Shown: one piece after another, positions 32,430 to 44,076 of the stretch
Position numbering within the stretch: the first letter of the stretch is position 1
Layout of the letters: the number at the start of each line of letters is the position of its first letter
Source of the DNA: Hamiltosporidium tvaerminnensis
Lineage: Eukaryota; Microsporidia; Dubosqiidae
Direction of reading: 5' to 3'
DNA: 64,000 nucleotides
Assembly: GCA_022605425.2 (NCBI GenBank)
Contig: CM061248.1
Location: forward strand, 1,302,001 to 1,366,000
Translations under genes and position numbers: made by a program
Notes under the pieces: generated by a model
Database searches by the model: none
What the model saw: the letters and a program-made list of their open reading frames with translations, nothing else
Told to the model about the DNA's origin: nothing

Positions 32430-33179
32430 ATAGTCAGTATATTGTGGAGGGAGGATAACCACATAAAAAACTTTCTGCTTGGTAATGAGTGTGTGAAACT
32501 GGTGTGAGATCATTGTTTGGATTTTTGGTGGGAATAAAACCACACTATATCTTCTGTTGTTCCACGGGAGTTGTTATGAGGAGGAGAGGTCTAAGAAATG
32601 GTGAAACTTTTTCTACGAATTTATTTGTAGTTTTTTATGTAACCAGATTGCAGACCGCAGCTGAACATGTAGGTAATTGCCATGTAAAAGCAGTGAAACT
32701 TGGCCTTGCTCACTCGGGTTAGAAGACTTAGCGCCTGGGAGACATAAAACAAAAAACCATTTAAAGCCAGGAAAGCTAAGTAGCAGGTTATACCTGTTGG
32801 TATGATATTGCACTGTCTAGGTGGACCCCATGTAAGTCTCTGAAATATATCTTAGCTAGAAGTTTATTGGGTTCAGAAAGGGTAGAGTAAGTAGGAATGC
32901 TGCATAGTCTTGGGGGAGCCCAGGGGGGCTTCGGCCTTCGATCACACTCCATGCAACGGACATTAACGAAGTCCGGGTAACTACTTCGCCTATTAATTAG
33001 GTTCTACACACCTGGTAGATGAAAGGTTTTTTGACGTAGGTATCACAAGGAGTACTGATAAATAGTTAGATTAGCAGTTATTTATGTTAAACCTAGAACT
33101 GCGTTAATGTCATGAAAACAAATATAACACTTGCCACTGTTTTAAAAAAGATGTGATACTTTTAAATAGTCAGTATATT
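32430..33179 (+). mobile_element. Intact ~720-bp non-coding element with 14-bp target duplication
   Basis: The element body (32444-33165, 722 bp) is flanked by identical 14-bp repeats ATAGTCAGTATATT at 32430-32443 and 33166-33179. It begins GTGGAGGGAGGATAACC and ends ATGTGATACTTTTAA. It is closely similar over its whole length to the copy at 52724-53449. It contains no credible ORF, no terminal inverted repeat, no LTR and no poly(A) tail. Duplications of this length suit target-primed reverse transcription, so I interpret it as a non-autonomous retroposon. It lies 420 bp upstream of the active kinase gene. Confidence 0.85.
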
Positions 33180-33599
33180 TTTAATGTAGCCATAATTTCT
33201 GCGAGTCATTGGAATAAAACCTTTGTAAAAAAAATTATAGCAAGCACAGTTTTAGTTCGAAATAAAAACATCGAGAATTTATTCATATATGATCTGAAAG
33301 TTATTTCTATTTATTTAAAATTTCTGTATTTAATCTTCGCTCCGTTACCTAAACAAACCGATTTGCAATGTCTGAACAAACATGTTTGTTGCTATTCTCT
33401 CAGAATATAAATATTATTGTTTTATATATTAAAATACATTGTATTGAATCCAAAAATACCGTGGAACATTAAAAATTGGAATAATAATAGTTTAGAGGGA
33501 GTAAATATTCTGCAAATATAATCAAAGATTATTTTCGAATTTAAAAAAGATGAGACAATCTGCATTATATATAATTTATTAAAGTATTTTCATAATATA

Positions 33600-33850
33600 A
33601 CCTACCATACTGAGAACAGAATTGGCTCTAATTATTCCTTACTTGTCGTATAAGGCGAATAAAGGGACTGGTCCTCGGGTTTGAGCGTAGGGCTAACAAC
33701 CCACCTCTTAAACTACGTTGTTACAAAACCCAAAAAAGTAAACAAACCCCACTGGAAAAAGACTGGAAGGCGACATTACTGAGGGAGGCCAATGCTCGTG
33801 CAGGGTTAGTGCCTAGGATGAATGATGTATTTCACGATTACGGCGAAAAA
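33600..33850 (+). mobile_element. Repeat family C copy
   Basis: Contains CTTGTCGTATAAGGCGAAT, GAGCGTAGGGCTAACAACCC, AAAAAAGTAAACAAACCCC, AAAGACTGG and GGATGAATGA in the same order as the inverted copy at 18690-18930. The two are strongly similar over about 230 bp. It is GC-richer than its flanks. Confidence 0.7.
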
Positions 33851-35748
33851 CCAGCTCGAAATGTTTAAAGGCTTTATTTAAAACATCAGGAATAGAGTTT
33901 CAATTTTGAATATGAATTTTTTGATTTGTTATAAATCTTAACAAACAACAATGGTGAGTAAAACTAAACATGAAACACCTGAAAACATTAAATTGGTTCG
34001 AATAAATAGTTGCACCAACTGGTATAAAAATTCTTTTTGGATTGTATATGCATCCCAAAAATACTAAGATAATAAAAATATTTATATATCTTTAAAGAAA
34101 AATTGAACGGAATAATGTGTTACGAGTATCTTTAAGCCTTCTGCCTTTGTATAACCAGTGAGAACATAAATTTTCGGTTTAAAGCTTTTTTAAAAGAAGA
34201 TTGTTTATATCCCAAAAAAAAAATACCAACAATACTCATCAAAATATCCTGAAATTTGATACTTAAACAGATTAAAAGATTTTAATAAAATCTAACATGA
34301 GGTTTTACGACTAATTTATTGACTGTTACATCATGCTGCAATTAAAATTTATTTTTAAAAAATAAACGCTGGTATGAAGAAAAGCGAATGATATAAATAC
34401 GGAATAGACTAAAAAAAGATGCATAACCGAATTAAAAAGCAGGTACCGCCATACTAAAAGCCTCGAAAAAATTAAAATCAAGTAGATCAAAGTAGGAAGT
34501 ATATGCATGTTTTTTAAGATCTTGGATTTCTATAAGAAATTGCTGAAAAGTGCGTAAAAATTATAATTTGAAAGAACAAATAGATACAAGAAACAGATAA
34601 GATTTGGTTCTAAAATCTTTTCTGACAATATTTTAAAACTATGGCTCTTGTTATAAAGTATAACAAGGTAAGAATACATTGTTTTTAATATTTTCGTTGC
34701 ATTTTATAATTATTTGGTTCTAAGAAGTATAAGGCTAATAAAATAAAAACAATGCTAAAATATAAGATCGAATACCCATGAAATAGCCAGACAATCATTT
34801 TAAATATCTAGCAATCATATATTGTTAGGAATTGAAAAAATATTATTTACAAAAGTGCCTTACTATATCCTTTTGATTCGCTCTGTTGTGCTTCCATAAA
34901 GTTAGATTTATTCTTTCCTTTAAGATTAAATTCCGAATATATTTTGAAAATATGCTTGAGTTGTTTATGATTATTTATGCCTAGTTTGTTTTTAATAAAT
35001 TTGTATATATTTGCTTAAAAATTTCAAATCAATTAGAGTACATTCCAACAAAGATATGGTTTTTTAGTACGAATTTACAATTTTGTTTCAAAACCAGAAA
35101 TCTTTGGCAACCATCGTCGAAATTTTATCTTAACCATATGGTTTGCGTAAATTACAATAAATGACTTAAAGCGTCCTTCGAGTACTTTAGAATACACATA
35201 TGTTTCTATGATTTGATTTTTTTTATTATAATGTATGTAGTATGTTATGTTATAATAATACTATGAAAATCTAAGTCATGAAAAAAAATCCAAAACAAAG
35301 TTATAGATAAGACTAATTTTAAAAACAATAGGTCGTAAATAATTCGTTTTTTTGTCAAGTTGCAAATAGTTTTACAAATCAATTTCCAACCTAAATCGAC
35401 ATTTTCGTAATAAATTTCAAATTCGAAGCCAATATGTCTACTTTGAAATCCAGAATCTTTCATAAATTTTTATCTAGCTGTCTAATCGAAATTCTATTGT
35501 GTTCCTTGATATATTTTCAAAAAGAACGGTATCAAGTCGATTTTTACAACTTAAATTTGTGTTTTATAAAAAATTAAACGCAGTAAAATCAAACTCATTG
35601 TTTTGTCTAATATAATATTTCGAAAACATATACTTCAAATTAATAATCAACATCAAATAGAAGCAAAATATATACACTTAAAACGTTTATTTAAAGATTT
35701 CCGCCAGAAAAAAACAAATAGAATATGTATTTAGAACCAAATATCAAA

Positions 35749-37026
35749 TTAGGCAGGATAGTAATTTAGAAACATTTTTATATAGGTTAGATCAAAATCT
35801 TTAAGCATGAATATTTCACCGGCATACAAGTGAGACAAAATAATATTAACAATGTGTTCTAAAATTTTAATTGCAGTGAAATCAAGTTGTGTCACTGAGT
35901 ATAGACTGTCAAGATCAAATCCAACAAAAAAATATATATATCGAGAAAAATTATAGGATTTAGATAAACCTCTATAAAAATCAACGTTTTTACTATAATA
36001 ATATAGAAATAGTCTAATTAAGCCATCACAAGAGGATAATTTATCTGGAATAATTTCCAAAATAAAAAACTTGAATTCATTTTTTTCAACGGTTATCAGA
36101 TTATCTTTTTTTGATATTATAAGGAAGCTATTTATTTCCCAAGTGAAATCTTGTATTTTATTAAATATATCTAAAAATTTAAAAATTTCATCAAAATAAT
36201 TATTAAGGAACAAAAAGTCAATATTCGGGCGTGAACTTGGATCTTCTTTTAAAAAAAATGATATAAAATCGGTTGTCTCGTTATCCAAACTATTTGAATC
36301 GATGTATCCTAGGTAGCGTGTTTTAGTATAAATATAATATATCAAGGAACCCAAATACCAGATGTCAGTTTTACAGGTATAAGACGATCCATTTCGTATT
36401 TCAGGAGCCTTGTCTAAACCATCAGTACGTTCTTGTTCATTCTTTTTGCAATCATAATTTTTTACTGAATCTTTATTTAACAAATGTAAATCGTTGCCTA
36501 GAAATTTAACTTTATACGAATCAGTAAGTACAAACTTATGTAGGCTTAAGTTGCCATAAACATTATTCTTGAAATGACAAAATCTTAAACCATCCAAAAT
36601 TTGTTTTATAATGATCAAAATTTCAATTCGAATTAAACTTATTGTCATTATATAATTTTCCAATGTAAAAATACCCAATTCTAGTATATCAACCCAGTAT
36701 TTCTGGCTATTTATATAAATACAACCAAAACCATAGTATTTTACAATATATTCTGACGGATTTTGTAGATAGAAAGACGCCGTGCCTCTTACGAACCTAG
36801 AAAACTTTAAAACATAGCAGTTTCGCTCCATTATTTCCATACATTCATATACTTCAGAATTATTTCCGTCTGCTATCTTCTGAAAAATTACGAACTTTTT
36901 GAGTTCCTTGGAAGCCACCATACTTATCTCTATAACTTGATTAGCTTTTAAATATATTGCATCGCAATTTTCCTTATGATTTTTTGTCGATTTAATAATT
37001 TGAAGCCAGTAAAAGTACAAAATCAT
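35749..37026 (-). CDS. Secreted pseudokinase, paralogue of the kinase at 30703
   Basis: A 425-residue protein beginning MILYFYWLQIIKST, a probable signal peptide or anchor. It aligns along its full length with the active kinase at 30703-32010, including the N-P-S-E-Y-I-x-K-Y-Y-G-F-G stretch and the C-terminal extension. The catalytic machinery is gone. The glycine loop reads A-D-G-N-N-S (52-57). The catalytic Asp is Asn159, the following Lys is Ser161 and the Mg-binding Asn is Lys164. DFG is replaced by G-N-D (177-179). About six residues around the alpha-C glutamate are deleted. The ATP lysine (K74) and the A-P-E motif (207-209) remain. A full-length open frame despite these losses suggests a selected non-catalytic role such as decoy, scaffold or regulator, rather than a dying gene. 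Confidence 0.88.
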   Translation of the reverse strand: MILYFYWLQIIKSTKNHKENCDAIYLKANQVIEISMVASKELKKFVIFQKIADGNNSEVYECMEIMERNCYVLKFSRFVRGTASFYLQNPSEYIVKYYGFGCIYINSQKYWVDILELGIFTLENYIMTISLIRIEILIIIKQILDGLRFCHFKNNVYGNLSLHKFVLTDSYKVKFLGNDLHLLNKDSVKNYDCKKNEQERTDGLDKAPEIRNGSSYTCKTDIWYLGSLIYYIYTKTRYLGYIDSNSLDNETTDFISFFLKEDPSSRPNIDFLFLNNYFDEIFKFLDIFNKIQDFTWEINSFLIISKKDNLITVEKNEFKFFILEIIPDKLSSCDGLIRLFLYYYSKNVDFYRGLSKSYNFSRYIYFFVGFDLDSLYSVTQLDFTAIKILEHIVNIILSHLYAGEIFMLKDFDLTYIKMFLNYYPA

Positions 37027-39491
37027 TTTCTCTGAACGCTAAATTTTTTTACATAATAATATTTAAATTAAATATTAAAAAAATCCAGTTAATTAATTTA
37101 ATTTTAATATAAGATAATAAAAGAAGAATTAAAATTTTTTATCTAGAAGAACTACTTCTAGTTCAAAAAGAAGATTCACTATTTCTATAATTTTTTTTCT
37201 GTAATACTTCAAACAAAATGCTAAAACCTAATATGATTTTAGATACATAGATATTTAAATGTGTAAATAATGAATATTGATAAATACATGAGTCGAAAAA
37301 TTAAAACTATTCTAAGAAACTATCAATGACAAAATTTTTACATTTTATACATTTCTATTTTTATTATGAAAATTTAAATGCTCTACAAAACAAATTTAAT
37401 GAATATTAAATATTTGCTATAAAAGAACAAATTGAAATATTAATTAGTTCGAAAGAGCGCAATAATTTACATTAAAAAACATTTGTGCACTTAGTAATGA
37501 GATTTAGAAATGATGAAATTTCTATGGTGATTTACTAAGGAATGTATTAGATCTGTTCTATAAACAAATTACCTGGATATTGTTTTAATTAATTATATAT
37601 AGGAATTAATTTCTTTCGCAAATTAAGTTCTTGGATGGTTCTTCCGCCAATAAAAGAATACATTTTCGAAATTTTAAATTAAACCGATTCAATTAAATAA
37701 ATAGGTATAAAGCTCTACTCTCTGTATGATCATAAACCATTGAATATTAATAGATGCTTCTCTTTATCGCAGTCCAAAAAAAATTCCTATTTCCAAAATA
37801 CTAATGATACACCGAATATGCAAATAAAATTTTCTTCATATTTTATATTATTTTTGAATCAAATATTCAAATATTAGACATAAATCATGTCTTTTAATGA
37901 TAAGCTTAAGACCGAGCAAACAATACGTTTTCAATTGGTTTATCGATCTATGCTATAATTTAATTAAAAAAGTGAGGGTATTATATTAAACATGATTAGA
38001 ACAGTTTCAAAATGAATTAAGAGGCATTTTGAATAAGTACATTATCGATTTAATTTATTTATTCATTAATTCTCTTGAATATATAAATGAATCAGAAATG
38101 CGGCGACTTAATAAAAAAAAGTCTAGTTATCCAAGTTATAAAAATAAAAAGTGCAAATAAAATTTAAGTACATTTCTAATCGATATATTGGTTTATTTTG
38201 TTATGTGTGTTTATAAAATATTTATTAGATATAAAGACAGGAGAGAAGATAAGTACATCGAAAACTATCTGCTCATACATGTTTATGTAAATGTGGCGCG
38301 AATTCCTTGTATAAAGTTTTACTGTGTTGAAAACACAGTAAATTTCCTGTTGTTCCGGGATAATATATAGATAAGAGAAAGGTTTTACAAAATAAGGATA
38401 TTTTTTTTCTACAGACATAGTTTATAGGTTTCTATAAACTAAATTAAGACCCTGTTTAAAATTTTAGGTAACTACCATGCAGATGCATGAAAAACTAGCC
38501 TTTCTCATCCTGGTTTGAAGTTTAGGCGATTGGGTATGCAAAAAACTATAAAGTTTGGTAGCACGTAATACTGGTTGATACGGCATTGCAGAGTCGAGGA
38601 GAAACTCATGTTTTCACCTGGGTTAATCTTAGCCGGAAGTATATAACGTTCAATGTGTAGAGAAAGTGCGAAATCTGCTAGTCTTTAGACGCTCATTGGG
38701 ATTTTCTTTGACTATAATCTTCTGGAAATTGCCCGTCGATCAAATAAGTGCCATCCTTTTGAAGCAAACCCTTGAGGTTTGATGTATATGGATACCGATA
38801 AGGTATTGAGAGTTTAGTTATCTATGTTGAATCCTAAACAGCATTAATTCCATAAAGAAATAATATATGCCGCATTTTTGAAATGATGTGTTTCTATTTG
38901 ATAAATTTTTAAAGATTTTGATAAAAAAAAATATAATTATATTTAAAGTGTAGGAACTATTTAAATTAGATTTATACCTAAAATACTCTAAATATCGAAA
39001 AAAATCCATTCTATGTGATTCGTTTAATTCACAGTTTAAATATTTTATAAAAAATACTACCATGTTTCATTTTAAAACCGGAAAAGTTATTGTTTCAGAA
39101 TCATTATCTTCAAACATAGCTTTAATAAGTATATTCTTATTGAAATCCTCACAAACAAAAAAATTTAAACTCAATTTAATATTATATAAAAAAAGTTTAA
39201 GAATATCAGGTGGCAATGAAAAGATGAGTCAGAATCGATCTGACATAATAAACAAAAAAAATCTAGTAGAAGTACAAAACAAACGTGAAAAGAAAAAAAA
39301 TTAGAAGATAATCGTACCAAAAAAACATTTAAAAGATTAAAATCAAAGAGTAAACACAGCAATAAATATTAAAATCTTTTACTTTGCAATTAACTTTAAC
39401 ATTCTAGAGATATTAAAGATTTTTTTCGATTGATTCACCTAGCAACATCTGAAAAATTGTAAGACGTTTGATTTCTTATTATATAAAAGTA
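37027..39491. other. 2.5-kb gene-free region with a decayed repeat
   Basis: Contains a decayed ~720-bp repeat at about 38235-38900. Short frames between 38176 and 39362 fall inside or next to it on both strands and show no coding character. Confidence 0.55.
38235..38900 (+). mobile_element. Decayed copy of the ~720-bp repeat
   Basis: Landmarks in order: AACTATCTGCTCATACATG at the head, TTTCTACAGACATAGTTT, AACTAGCCTTTCTCATCC, GTAGCACGTAATACTGGTTG, GGCATTGCAGAGTC and ATATATGCCGCATTTTTG at the end. The spacing fits the intact copies. Confidence 0.8.
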
Positions 39492-41697
39492 TTATAGCCT
39501 TTCGAAGTAGTTCAAAAATTGATTTTCAGTAAAATCTTCGTTATTGTTTGATGGCTCTATTTTTAACTCAACCAAGGTTACTTTTATAACTTCATTGCAC
39601 AAATTATGATATATTTCAGAAAGTGTGTTTTTGGTTTTGATTAATATCAATGCTTTAATTTTTAAACTAGAAATATATTTAATATCATCCTTCCTCATCG
39701 GAGAACTTTCGATATGAAGAGAAGCTATAACTCTAGCAGAAGGTAAAACACCAATAATTAAAGGCAAAAACGAATCAAATGTTGAAAAACGAATTTTTAA
39801 ATTTTTTAAATTAGGAATTCTTTCAAATATCTTATATTCTAAAGGAGTAAATTTATAATCTCGTATTTTCAAAGTCACAAGAGTTTTAGAAAGTTTATTT
39901 TCATACAGTTGTCCAAAAGAATTCAGATGAATTTTTACGTCACTAAAATTCATAATGTTAATATTTTCATATTTAAAAATATAATATAAACCAGCATTTG
40001 AAAAGGGGGAAATTGATATTTACTTAATTTCTTCAACTGTTTTGGTAATATTTGAGTTGCTCAATTCTAAAAAATTACTTATTGTATCACCGCAAACGCT
40101 AACTTTTAAAACTGTCAAAGCAGTAGAACAAGATAAATTCTTTAAAAACAAAGCAAAGATTGAGCTACCAGAGTTATCAATATGTACATATTCTAATGTT
40201 TCAAAGGAATTAATTTTATGATTAATAGCTGTCCATGGATTATCGAATTTTAAATCTTTAATTGAAATATATTCTAAACAAGAAAATTTGAATAAAAATA
40301 TCAAGAAACTTAAATCGTGATCAAAATTCTGCAAACAGAGGAACCTTTTGCATTCTTAAAAAACCTCATAATTAAAATTTTGATCCCAATTTAAATTTTT
40401 TATTTCACATCTTTCAAAGCAAAGACTTTTTAACTTTGAAAGTAGAATAAAATTTACATTCAAACGATTAATTTTCATGTCAGAAAATATCATTTCATTT
40501 AAATTCGGAAAATATATATCTAAATCCATGGACCTCGATTTACAGAACGTTCATATGAGATATTTAAACATTCTAAATTCTCAAATTTACTTAAATACGA
40601 AAGAATTTCACTTGTCATTGTATGCTTTCTAATATAAGTTTTTTAAAAATTTTTTTATAAATATTTTTTGTAAAAATTAAACAAAATTTCTTTAAGGTAT
40701 CAGTTTGATCAGAAATTCTACTAGCATGTTTATTACGCAAAATCATGGGATCTTGATTGGAAGCCAATTCCATAGAATCTTCACAGCTATCCTCCGGGGC
40801 CAACCCTATTGACGTTATATTTGAGAGATTTAACAATCGAACAAATATATTGTTTTTGTGATCCTTCTTCAAAAATTGAGTCCATATAATTACAGCTGTT
40901 TTATCGATTATTAAATTGTAGGAGTCGAAATATTCGAGATTGAGTTTATTTTGTGTATGATTGGGAGAATATTTACACGAAACTTTCATATTTCTTGTTT
41001 TCATACTCACAAAAAAATCATGACTTTCAAATAATTAACTATAAAACGCAAACAAAATGTCCTGTTGAAATAGGTTTGAAAAATTTAACATAAATTTATA
41101 TCTGTAATATCATCTGATATTCCATTCTTTATCAAAGAAAATACCACACCAGAGTAGTCAGTATCTCTTTTAGGAATTAAATATTTAAAAAATTCCAATA
41201 TAGCCATAAGTTGACCCATACTAAGTCCTTCGCTGCTATCGTTGATTTTTAGATTAGTTACTAAACTTAGAAATCTCAAGAGCAATTTCGGTGAAATGAT
41301 TTTTTCCAGATATATTGTACTTATTAAAAAATGATTATTTTCTAAATCGTTTTCGAAGTGCCCGAACCTAACCTTGAATGTTTTCTCACAATCAAAATGA
41401 AGGATAATAACATCTTTGATTACCCACGAAATGCTCTGAAGCGTAGAAACATCAATTTCTCGTTTATAATAAATACCAATAAATTTTTCATTTTGATCGA
41501 AAATACCTCTTTCATGGCTATATTCTATTTCTTCAAAACACTTTAACCAGGGACTAATATTTGTGAATTCAAGTCACCAAAATATTATTTTTACATTTTA
41601 TATTCAACAAATTCAACAGTATATTCCAACTAATTAGTACACTCAGCAAATTCGAATTATAAATTTTACAAAATTTATCTAATCGAAAAAAAACCAT
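39492..41697 (-). pseudogene. Frameshifted leucine-rich-repeat protein gene
   Basis: A chain of minus-strand open segments in different frames covers 2.2 kb. They lie at about 41697-41570, 41570-41085, 41030-40615, 40617-40510, 40530-40360, 40360-40020 and 39953-39492. Each is separated from the next by a frameshift or a stop. Several contain the leucine-rich pattern, such as F-E-N-L-E-C-L-N-I-S, L-x-S-L-C-F-E-R-C-E-I, F-S-C-L-E-Y-I-S-I-K-D-L and I-P-N-L-K-N-L-K-I-R-F. Together they would cover about 700 residues. LRR protein families of this kind are large in several microsporidia. A possible first ATG is at 41697, with no signal peptide seen. Sequencing errors in homopolymers could explain some of the breaks, but at least five are needed. 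Confidence 0.75.
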
Positions 41698-44076
41698 GGG
41701 TAATATTTTACGATAAAACAATTTAATCATTCTCTAATATAATCATTTGTAATTTTCTTTTATTAGGCACTCTTTTTCATTAATTACATTTTTTCGAATA
41801 TTTTTAACGATTTTTGTTCTTTTTTTTTAAAAAAAAATATTTCATATGCTTTTTTGGGAAAAATAATTGATCTTAAAATATTCGTTTTTTGGTAGCTAAA
41901 AATATTTTTTTTAATGTACAACTTTCTACTAATAAATTCTAGGTATAAATAGATAGAAAGAAATGCATCAATAAAGTAGATCATACCACCAATTTAGATA
42001 TAAGAATATAGAATTGATTTTTATATAATATCATCTTAGTTTATATTTTGAATTTTTCATGGTCTTAAAGTGCATTTATATATTCTAGTTTATAAACCTC
42101 AAGAGATTTACTATTATACGTTTGAAATCAAGAGTACGCCTTAATGGTTAATGAATTGGGTCTTATTTGTAAATATAGAACCAGTTTAATTCTCTCTATG
42201 ATATACTAAAATAGAATAGTATTTTAACCAAATACAAAGATTTAATTTATCAAAACTAGAACTCTATTAAGAAGATATACATAGAAATAAATGGTTCATA
42301 AATACATTTGAGGCTATTTATTTTCATCGATAAAATGATCAAAACCAAATACCTATCTGTGCCAAAAGAATCTTAAGATCTATAAATAGAGCCGAAATAC
42401 ATAAAATTTAAATATCTTAATTACCAGGCAGGTCAAAAAAAACGAAGGTATTATTCAATTTAAATACATTAATTTTAAACTACTGTTTTTCATGATACAA
42501 TTGCAGACGAATATTCTTTAAGAAAACTAATATTAGAGCCAGATAAACGAACAGGGTGAAAAAGCGGCAAAGGAAGTTAATAATGAAAAAATACATTGAT
42601 AATACTTAACCTGGCATTTAGATGAAACTATATGTTTTTTTTTAACACATCACTCAATAGCGAATAAATCATAAAAAAGAGAATATTAAAAAGGAAATAA
42701 AAGTGCAATTTTCCGAGCTTCTACTTCGAAACTAAATTAAAAAAATTAAAAAATTAAAAAATATATTTATTTCCTTTAAAAGCATATAAAAAATATTTAT
42801 TTAAAAAAATGCAGAAATTTTATTATTTTAGAAACCAAAGAAAAAGATAAGATAATCAAAAAATTGATCAAGAACAGATTATATCTTGAAATCAATAAAT
42901 TTTTTTAAAATTATATTAATTTAGTTAATATAAGCACTAAGGAATAAGATATATCTATGAAAATAAATTTTAAATGAACAGTGATAGCAAACCAATAAAA
43001 ACCAAGCAACAAGTTTTTATAAGAACTGATTATTTTAGAAGAATTTCAAGGTACAAATAATTATTGTGGGTAACAGATTTGTAATAATCTTGAGAAACCA
43101 AACTTCTATATTGAATTTCTTTACTATCTCTTTTTTCAAGCACTTTAAAATTATAAAATATTAAATAGATGTCTTCTGAAAAATTGATACAAATGTGCAA
43201 AATTGTAATCAAGTATTTCCGTGGTTTCAATTTAGTAATATGAATTGTGAAAAAGTAAAGAAGATATGCGAAAATTTATTGGTGAAAAGATTATGTCGAG
43301 TTAAGCTGATTCCTATCTCATCTTTTAGAATAAATTGTTATTTTGTATCTTGGCTACAGTTTCAAACATTTTCCGTTCTTCTATTTTAATTTCCGAAATA
43401 TTTTGTCTATTTAGATGATTTAAATAATCGCACGTAAAAATATTTTTTTGAACCCAACAAATAAACCCTTTCGTTTTACTTTGCGATATCGTTTTTATAA
43501 AATTCATTTTCGAAATATATTGTAGAAAAAAAAATGTTCTTAGAACTTTAGATTCTTGTTTCAATCAGATAAAAAATTGCAATAAACACTCTAAGTTTTG
43601 TTTTTTATTAATTATTAGAATGGCTCTAGCGGACTGAATGATACTCATAATTAAAAAATCATGTTAAGAATAACTAAGTTAGAAATTTTTTAACCTCAAT
43701 TCATTCAAATAGCTTTAAAATTTACTGTTGTAAGAAAATATTCGATTTATATATTTTTGTAAGAAAATGAATATTTCAACCCACTTTGTATATACATACG
43801 GTCAAAAATCTAACAAATAATTCGTTAACTAAAATCATATAAAAATTATTTTTTTTATATATTCTGAATAGAGATTATCACTTTAAAAGCTCATAAAATA
43901 TTTAAAAAATTTATCATTAAAAAAAAACTTATAAAAAATCTTATAAAAATTTCAAATGACTTTATTTACAAGAAAAAAATATTCAAAATAACTCATAAAA
44001 AGTGACTACAAACATGAATTTCTTAATCTCATATTTGTAAAAAATCGTTTACATTATTAATTTGCGATAAAACAAT
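41698..44076. other. 2.4-kb AT-rich region without a recognised gene
   Basis: Only short minus-strand frames are present (43030-43230 and 43325-43564). They could be remnants of a decayed gene, but I see no motif. No repeat was recognised. Confidence 0.5.

Larger units (their letters stand above)
32011..35748. other. 3.7-kb region between kinase paralogues, with two repeats
   Basis: Contains the intact ~720-bp element (32444-33165) and a family C copy (33600-33850). Short frames at 32361-33410 and 34326-35463 lie in or beside repeats and have no coding character. Confidence 0.6.

Noticed and set aside
32489-32813. Overlapping plus and minus frames of 66-77 codons
   Set aside because: They fall inside the ~720-bp element. 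The equivalent frames in the copy at 52724-53449 differ in length and are broken, so they are not conserved.
32444-33165. Interpretation of the ~720-bp element as a solo LTR or a MITE
   Set aside because: The ends are not TG...CA, there are no terminal inverted repeats, and the target duplications vary in length (14 and 12 bp), which favours target-primed retroposition.
33153-33410. 85-codon plus-strand frame
   Set aside because: It begins inside the element end and crosses its target duplication. No motif is present and it is not supported by composition.
43030-43564. Minus-strand frames of 66 and 79 codons
   Set aside because: They could be fragments of a decayed gene, but they share no recognisable pattern with each other or with the neighbouring LRR pseudogene.
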